Below, in pieces: positions 61,651 to 64,000 of a stretch of 64,000 bases of DNA. The notes beneath the pieces were generated by a model. That model did not search any database, was not told the origin of the DNA, and was given only the letters and a program-made list of their open reading frames with translations. The translations under genes were made by a program, and so were the position numbers. Every line of letters begins with the position of its first letter. Positions within the stretch are counted from its first letter, which is position 1. Source of the stretch: Hyphomicrobium_B sp001006785 (GTDB lineage Bacteria > Pseudomonadota > Alphaproteobacteria > Rhizobiales > Hyphomicrobiaceae); assembly GCF_001006785.1 (NCBI RefSeq), contig NZ_CDHO01000003.1, forward strand, positions 1,860,001-1,924,000. Reading direction: 5' to 3'.

Positions 61651-62385
61651 CTACTTCGCGTCGCCCGTCGCCGACGACAGGTTCACCCGTCGCGAAAGCT
61701 CCTCAGCACTTTCTTTGCGTTCGCTATAACGGTCCACGAGGTAAGCGGCGCGGTCGCGCGTGAGCAGGGTGAACTTCACCAGCTCTTCCATCACATCAAC
61801 GACGCGATCGTAATACGAGGACGGCTTCATGCGGCCATCCTCGTCGAATTCGTTGAAAGCCTTCGCTACCGACGATTGGTTGGGGATCGTGATCATCCGC
61901 ATCCAACGGCCGAGCACGCGCATTTGGTTTACCGCGTTGAAGGACTGCGAGCCGCCGCTGACCTGCATCACCGCTAATGTCTTGCCCTGGGTCGGCCGGA
62001 CGGCGCCGGTGGACAACGGTATCCAATCGATCTGGGACTTCATTACGCCGCTCATGGCGCCGTGGCGTTCCGGCGAGCACCACACCTGGCCTTCTGACCA
62101 GGCGGCAAGATTGCGCAGTTCCTGCACCTTGGGATGCGTCTCCGCAGCGTCGTCCGGCAGAGGCAGACCGTGCGGGTCGTAGATCTTCGTCTCAGCTCCG
62201 AAGTGCTCAAGGAGCCGCGCCGCTTCCAGGGTGAGGAGGCGGCTATACGACTGCGCGCGCAGTGAGCCGTAAAGCAGAAGGATGCGCGGTCGGTGGGCCG
62301 TGTTTGCCGCCAGCTTGTCACCAGCGGGAATGCGCAGGTGCTCATGCGCGACGTTGCGAAGGTCGGCCGTGCTGTTCTCGCTCAT
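61651..62385 (-). CDS. arsH: ArsH, NADPH-dependent FMN reductase of arsenic resistance
   Basis: A 244-residue flavoprotein of the ArsH group. The flavodoxin-like FMN loop is LLLYGSLRAQSYSRLLTLEA, and other marks are VWCSPERHGAMSGVMKSQID, VSGGSQSFNAVNQMRVLGRW and TIPNQSSVAKAFNEFDEDGR. In other bacteria ArsH oxidises trivalent organoarsenicals such as methylarsenite. Its ATG overlaps the arsC stop by four bases, so the genes are coupled. It converges with the MFS gene. Confidence 0.95.
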   Translation of the reverse strand: MSENSTADLRNVAHEHLRIPAGDKLAANTAHRPRILLLYGSLRAQSYSRLLTLEAARLLEHFGAETKIYDPHGLPLPDDAAETHPKVQELRNLAAWSEGQVWCSPERHGAMSGVMKSQIDWIPLSTGAVRPTQGKTLAVMQVSGGSQSFNAVNQMRVLGRWMRMITIPNQSSVAKAFNEFDEDGRMKPSSYYDRVVDVMEELVKFTLLTRDRAAYLVDRYSERKESAEELSRRVNLSSATGDAK

Positions 62386-62798
62386 GGCGCTCGCTTTCTG
62401 GCGGGCACCACTTCGCCGTCTTCCTTGGTGAACATGCCGACTTCAGCGTTCGGCAGGATATCGAGTACCGCCTCCGATGGCCGGCACAGCTTCGCGCCGA
62501 GCGGCGTAACGACGATGGGACGATTGATGAGAATGGGATGCTCAACCATGAAATCAATTAGTTGGTCGTCGGTCCATTTTGGGTTTCCGAGATCCAGCTC
62601 CGCGTAGGGCGTGCCTTTCTGGCGGAGAAGTTCGCGCGGGCCGATGCCCATACGCGTCATCAGATCAACCAATGCGTCGTGCAAGAGTGGCGTCTTCAGG
62701 TACTCGATGATCTCGGGTTCCTCGCCGCTTTGTCGGATCATCGCCAGCGTGTTTCGCGAGGTGCCACAGGCAGGATTGTGGTAGATCGTGATGGTCAT
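62382..62798 (-). CDS. arsC: Arsenate reductase ArsC (glutaredoxin-coupled type)
   Basis: A 138-residue arsenate reductase that converts arsenate to arsenite with glutathione/glutaredoxin. The active Cys is in YHNPACGTSRNTLAMI near residue 12. EYLKTPLLHDALVDLMTRMG, PILINRPIVVTPLGAKLCRP and the three Arg that bind arsenate follow the E. coli plasmid R773 pattern. It lies three bases downstream of acr3 and overlaps arsH. It is unrelated in fold to the tyrosine-phosphatase-type fragment at 63869. Confidence 0.96.
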   Translation of the reverse strand: MTITIYHNPACGTSRNTLAMIRQSGEEPEIIEYLKTPLLHDALVDLMTRMGIGPRELLRQKGTPYAELDLGNPKWTDDQLIDFMVEHPILINRPIVVTPLGAKLCRPSEAVLDILPNAEVGMFTKEDGEVVPARKRAP

Positions 62799-62801
62799 TT
62801 C

Positions 62802-63866
62802 TTACTCTCCGACCGGCGCGGCCAGGCCACGTTTGCGGACCGCCTGACCAGACTCGTACCAGCCGCGCGACGCGTTGACGATTTTCACCACCGACAGCAT
62901 CACGGGGACTTCGATCAGCACGCCAACAACGGTCGCCAGCGCAGCGCCTGAGTGAAACCCGAACAGGCTGATCGCCGCCGCGACCGCAAGCTCGAAAAAA
63001 TTGCTGGCGCCGATGAGCGCGGAAGGCCCTGCAACACAATGCGCTTCGCCAGCGGCGCGGTTGAGCAGGTAGGCCAGACCCGAATTGAAGTAGACCTGAA
63101 TCAGGATGGGCACCGCCAGCATCGCGATGATGAGCGGCTGCGCTAAAATCTGCTGGCCCTGAAAGCCGAAAAGTAAGGTCAGCGTCGCGAGCAATGCCAG
63201 CAGCGAAAGCGGCTGCAGATGCCCGAGCAGTCCGTCGAGTGCCTGTTGTCCGCCCACTGACAACACGCGGCGACGGACGACTTGCGCCAGGATGACCGGC
63301 ACCACGATGTAGAGCGCGACAGACAGAACCAGAGTCCCCCACGGCACGGTGATCGCCGACAGGCCAAGCGAAAAGCCAACGATCGGCGCAAAGGCGAACA
63401 CCATGATGATGTCGTTGAGCGCCACTTGGCTCAACGTGAAGTGCGGTTCACCCCGCGAAAGATTACTCCAGACAAACACCATGGCGGTGCAAGGCGCCGC
63501 CGCGAGAAGGATGAGCCCTGCGATGTAGCTATTGATCTGGTCGGCGGGCAGGTAAGGCCTGAACAACCCGCCAATGAAGATCCAGCCGAGCAGCGCCATT
63601 GAGAACGGCTTCACGGCCCAGTTGATGAATAAGGTGACGCCGATGCCGCGCCAATGCTCCTTGACCTTAGACAGCGCCGAGAAGTCGATCTTCAGCAGCA
63701 TCGGGATGATCATCAACCAGATCAGCACCGCCACCGGCAAGTTGACCTTGGCGATTTCCGCCGCGCCGATGAACTGGAACACCGCTGGAAAGAAGTGACC
63801 AAGCGCAATTCCAGCGACGATGCAGAAACCGACCCACGCCGTCAGGTAGCGTTCAAAGGTCGACAT
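62802..63866 (-). CDS. acr3: Arsenite efflux transporter ACR3
   Basis: A 354-residue arsenite exporter with ten predicted helices. Family marks are PVAVLIWLMIIPMLLKIDFS, the conserved Cys in AAPCTAMVFVWSNLSRGEPH, QVALNDIIMVFAFAPIVGF and SALIGASNFFELAVAAAISL. It pumps As(III) (and perhaps Sb(III)) across the inner membrane using the proton gradient. Its ATG comes two bases after the stop of the shortened ArsC-like frame, so translation may be coupled to it. Arsenite made by ArsC is its likely substrate. Confidence 0.96.
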   Translation of the reverse strand: MSTFERYLTAWVGFCIVAGIALGHFFPAVFQFIGAAEIAKVNLPVAVLIWLMIIPMLLKIDFSALSKVKEHWRGIGVTLFINWAVKPFSMALLGWIFIGGLFRPYLPADQINSYIAGLILLAAAPCTAMVFVWSNLSRGEPHFTLSQVALNDIIMVFAFAPIVGFSLGLSAITVPWGTLVLSVALYIVVPVILAQVVRRRVLSVGGQQALDGLLGHLQPLSLLALLATLTLLFGFQGQQILAQPLIIAMLAVPILIQVYFNSGLAYLLNRAAGEAHCVAGPSALIGASNFFELAVAAAISLFGFHSGAALATVVGVLIEVPVMLSVVKIVNASRGWYESGQAVRKRGLAAPVGE

Positions 63867-63868
63867 CT

Positions 63869-64000
63869 TTAGGCTTTCTCCGGCACTGGAGCCTTGGCCT
63901 TGCCGCCGCCGACGCGGTTGATGATGGCCTCGCCCATGATGGAGCGGGCGGAGTTACCGGTGCAGAGAAAGAGGACGTTGTACGGACGCTCTCGGCTCAC
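63869..64000 (-). pseudogene. Truncated tyrosine-phosphatase-type arsenate reductase (N-terminal remnant)
   Basis: The frame starts at or beyond the right edge (GTG at 63998-64000 is possible). It reads NVLFLCTGNSARSIMGEAII, the P-loop C-x5-R of thioredoxin-type ArsC, then NRVGGGKAKAPVPEKA and stops. In intact enzymes GGGKFKAYSAG would follow. The DNA AGTGCCGGA that would encode SAG is present but in another frame, one base out, and the rest of the gene (over 100 residues) is absent. The result is about a 40-residue leader two bases before the acr3 ATG. Confidence 0.7.

Overview
The window is high-GC alphaproteobacterial chromosome. It fits Hyphomicrobiales and resembles Hyphomicrobium: a Usg-family protein, a DUF1285 gene beside a MoxR/DUF58/DUF4159 operon, a DUF4332 protein, an Irr-type iron box before suf, and palindromic repeats of the kind scattered through rhizobial genomes. 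The placement is inferred from gene content; no rRNA or tRNA gene was found. Genes are dense on both strands, and nearly all long opposite-strand open frames are GC-driven shadows.

Layout. 1-4.2 kb: GNAT acetyltransferase (cut by the edge), Nudix-fold protein, metallophosphoesterase, patatin and an XRE-type regulator. 4.4-10.8 kb, envelope genes: LprI-like protein, two adjacent RlpA paralogues, CorA, a first bactofilin, a repeat-containing secreted protein and a polysaccharide deacetylase. 10.8-13.4 kb: a gap with strong terminators, then four small membrane or exported proteins of unknown role. 13.4-15.5 kb: thiC with its TPP riboswitch. 15.7-25.3 kb: a DUF4332 protein and a MoxR/DUF58/BatA-DUF4159/GATase-like/dehydrogenase-like operon. 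25.5-33.7 kb: DUF1285, CspA, a DUF4118 histidine kinase, an ECF sigma-DUF4142-cupredoxin unit with two matching promoters, Usg, MarC, a second bactofilin and a peroxiredoxin. 33.8-41 kb: an AsmA-like giant, tyrS, anmK and an alpha/beta hydrolase. 41.2-48.8 kb: the SUF iron-sulfur operon. 49-61.6 kb: rhlE, aqpZ, a fatty acid desaturase, parE, panC, putA and an MFS transporter. 61.6-64 kb: an arsenic cluster that continues beyond the right edge.

The most unusual item is the first gene of the SUF operon. One open frame joins a complete IscR/Rrf2-type regulator, with Cys3His ligands, to a complete IscS/NifS-type cysteine desulfurase. An internal GTG with its own Shine-Dalgarno sequence could release the enzyme alone. 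A near-perfect Irr box (TTTAGAA-CGG-TTCGAAA) lies directly after a sigma70-like promoter upstream, so iron level and cluster status may both control the operon.

Other notable items: a palindromic DNA element translated in frame inside ThiC; an ECF sigma factor whose own promoter and that of its neighbours share GGAAC-N16-CATCCAAT; an RlpA paralogue without the conserved Glu; a dehydrogenase-like protein without its catalytic Lys inside the MoxR operon; a Nudix-fold protein with a ruined Nudix box; and a tyrosine-phosphatase-type ArsC cut down to a leader directly before the arsenite exporter.
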